Shown piece after piece: positions 5,286 to 5,352 of a stretch of DNA of 5,352 bases. How positions within the stretch are numbered: position 1 is the stretch's first letter; each line of letters opens with the position of its first letter. The notes under the pieces are model-generated. The model was not told where the DNA came from and ran no database searches. It saw nothing but the letters and a program-made list of their open reading frames with translations. The DNA is from an uncultured euryarchaeote. Lineage in GTDB: Archaea; Thermoplasmatota; Poseidoniia; Poseidoniales; Poseidoniaceae. Where the stretch lies: positions 1-5,352 of the forward strand of contig CALBJF010000315.1 of NCBI GenBank assembly GCA_937892665.1, given 5' to 3'. A program made the position numbers and the translations under genes.

Positions 5286-5352
5286 GTCTAATGCTACGCT
5301 CTATCTTGGTTCAAGGTTTTGGTTATTCATCCTGCTTTGCTGAGAACACGGT

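Noticed and set aside
5305..5315. Autoregulatory operator CTTGGTTCAAG upstream of the regulator
   Set aside because: Only 4-bp arms with a 3-bp spacer. The TTGGTT repeat 13 bp further on is suggestive but too short to claim.
5323..5352. Tail of a further upstream minus-strand gene (frame ending TVFSAKQDE then TAA)
   Set aside because: Only nine codons are visible and other frames are also open to the window edge, so it cannot be told from chance. If real, the regulator would not be first in its operon.
1..5352. CRISPR array, tRNA, rRNA or mobile element
   Set aside because: No regularly spaced repeats, cloverleaf-like segments, transposase motifs or terminal inverted repeats with target duplications were seen.

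Overview
The window looks archaeal, most likely from an uncultivated marine euryarchaeote of the Marine Group II/III (Poseidoniales-like) kind. That placement is inference from four points. PdxS carries an extra segment of about 30 residues, as in some archaeal PdxS proteins. There is a COG1340-type archaeal coiled-coil protein. The DtxR-family regulator resembles archaeal metalloregulators. Most start codons lack a recognisable Shine-Dalgarno sequence. Base composition is moderate (mid-40s % GC by eye) and even across the window, with no sign of recent transfer. No tRNA, rRNA, insertion sequence or CRISPR array is visible.

Layout, left to right. The 3' two thirds of pdxS (pyridoxal 5'-phosphate synthase lyase subunit) runs on the + strand and ends at 672. 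It meets, tail to tail with a single base between the stop codons, a compact run of five genes all on the - strand. In the order they are transcribed these are: a DtxR-family metalloregulator (5285-4629); an unrecognised 500-residue protein with five predicted membrane segments and a GTG start (4558-3056); a COG1340-type coiled-coil protein with a basic tail (3004-2000); a sugar-1-phosphate nucleotidyltransferase with a left-handed beta-helix C-terminus (1994-951); and an unrecognised small Trp-rich helical protein (901-674). The gaps are 70, 51, 5 and 49 bp, so all or part of this could be one operon. The window has no gene-free stretch longer than about 70 bp.

How the genes might work together is uncertain. 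pdxS makes vitamin B6 and is unrelated to the opposing strand. The nucleotidyltransferase would supply an activated sugar for glycans or the cell surface. The coiled-coil and membrane proteins have no assigned function. The regulator may control its membrane-protein neighbour, but no operator of known DtxR type is visible.

The most unusual signal is a set of strong inverted repeats at gene boundaries. One is a 28-bp near-perfect palindrome inside the last codons of the coiled-coil gene, just ahead of the nucleotidyltransferase start. One is a 24-bp inverted repeat inside the last codons of the regulator gene. One is a bulged 12-bp stem that pairs away the G-rich tract immediately before the GTG start of the membrane protein. 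Smaller stems sit at the pdxS/small-gene convergence. None has the U-tract expected of a terminator, so they may be operators, mRNA processing sites or translation-control structures.
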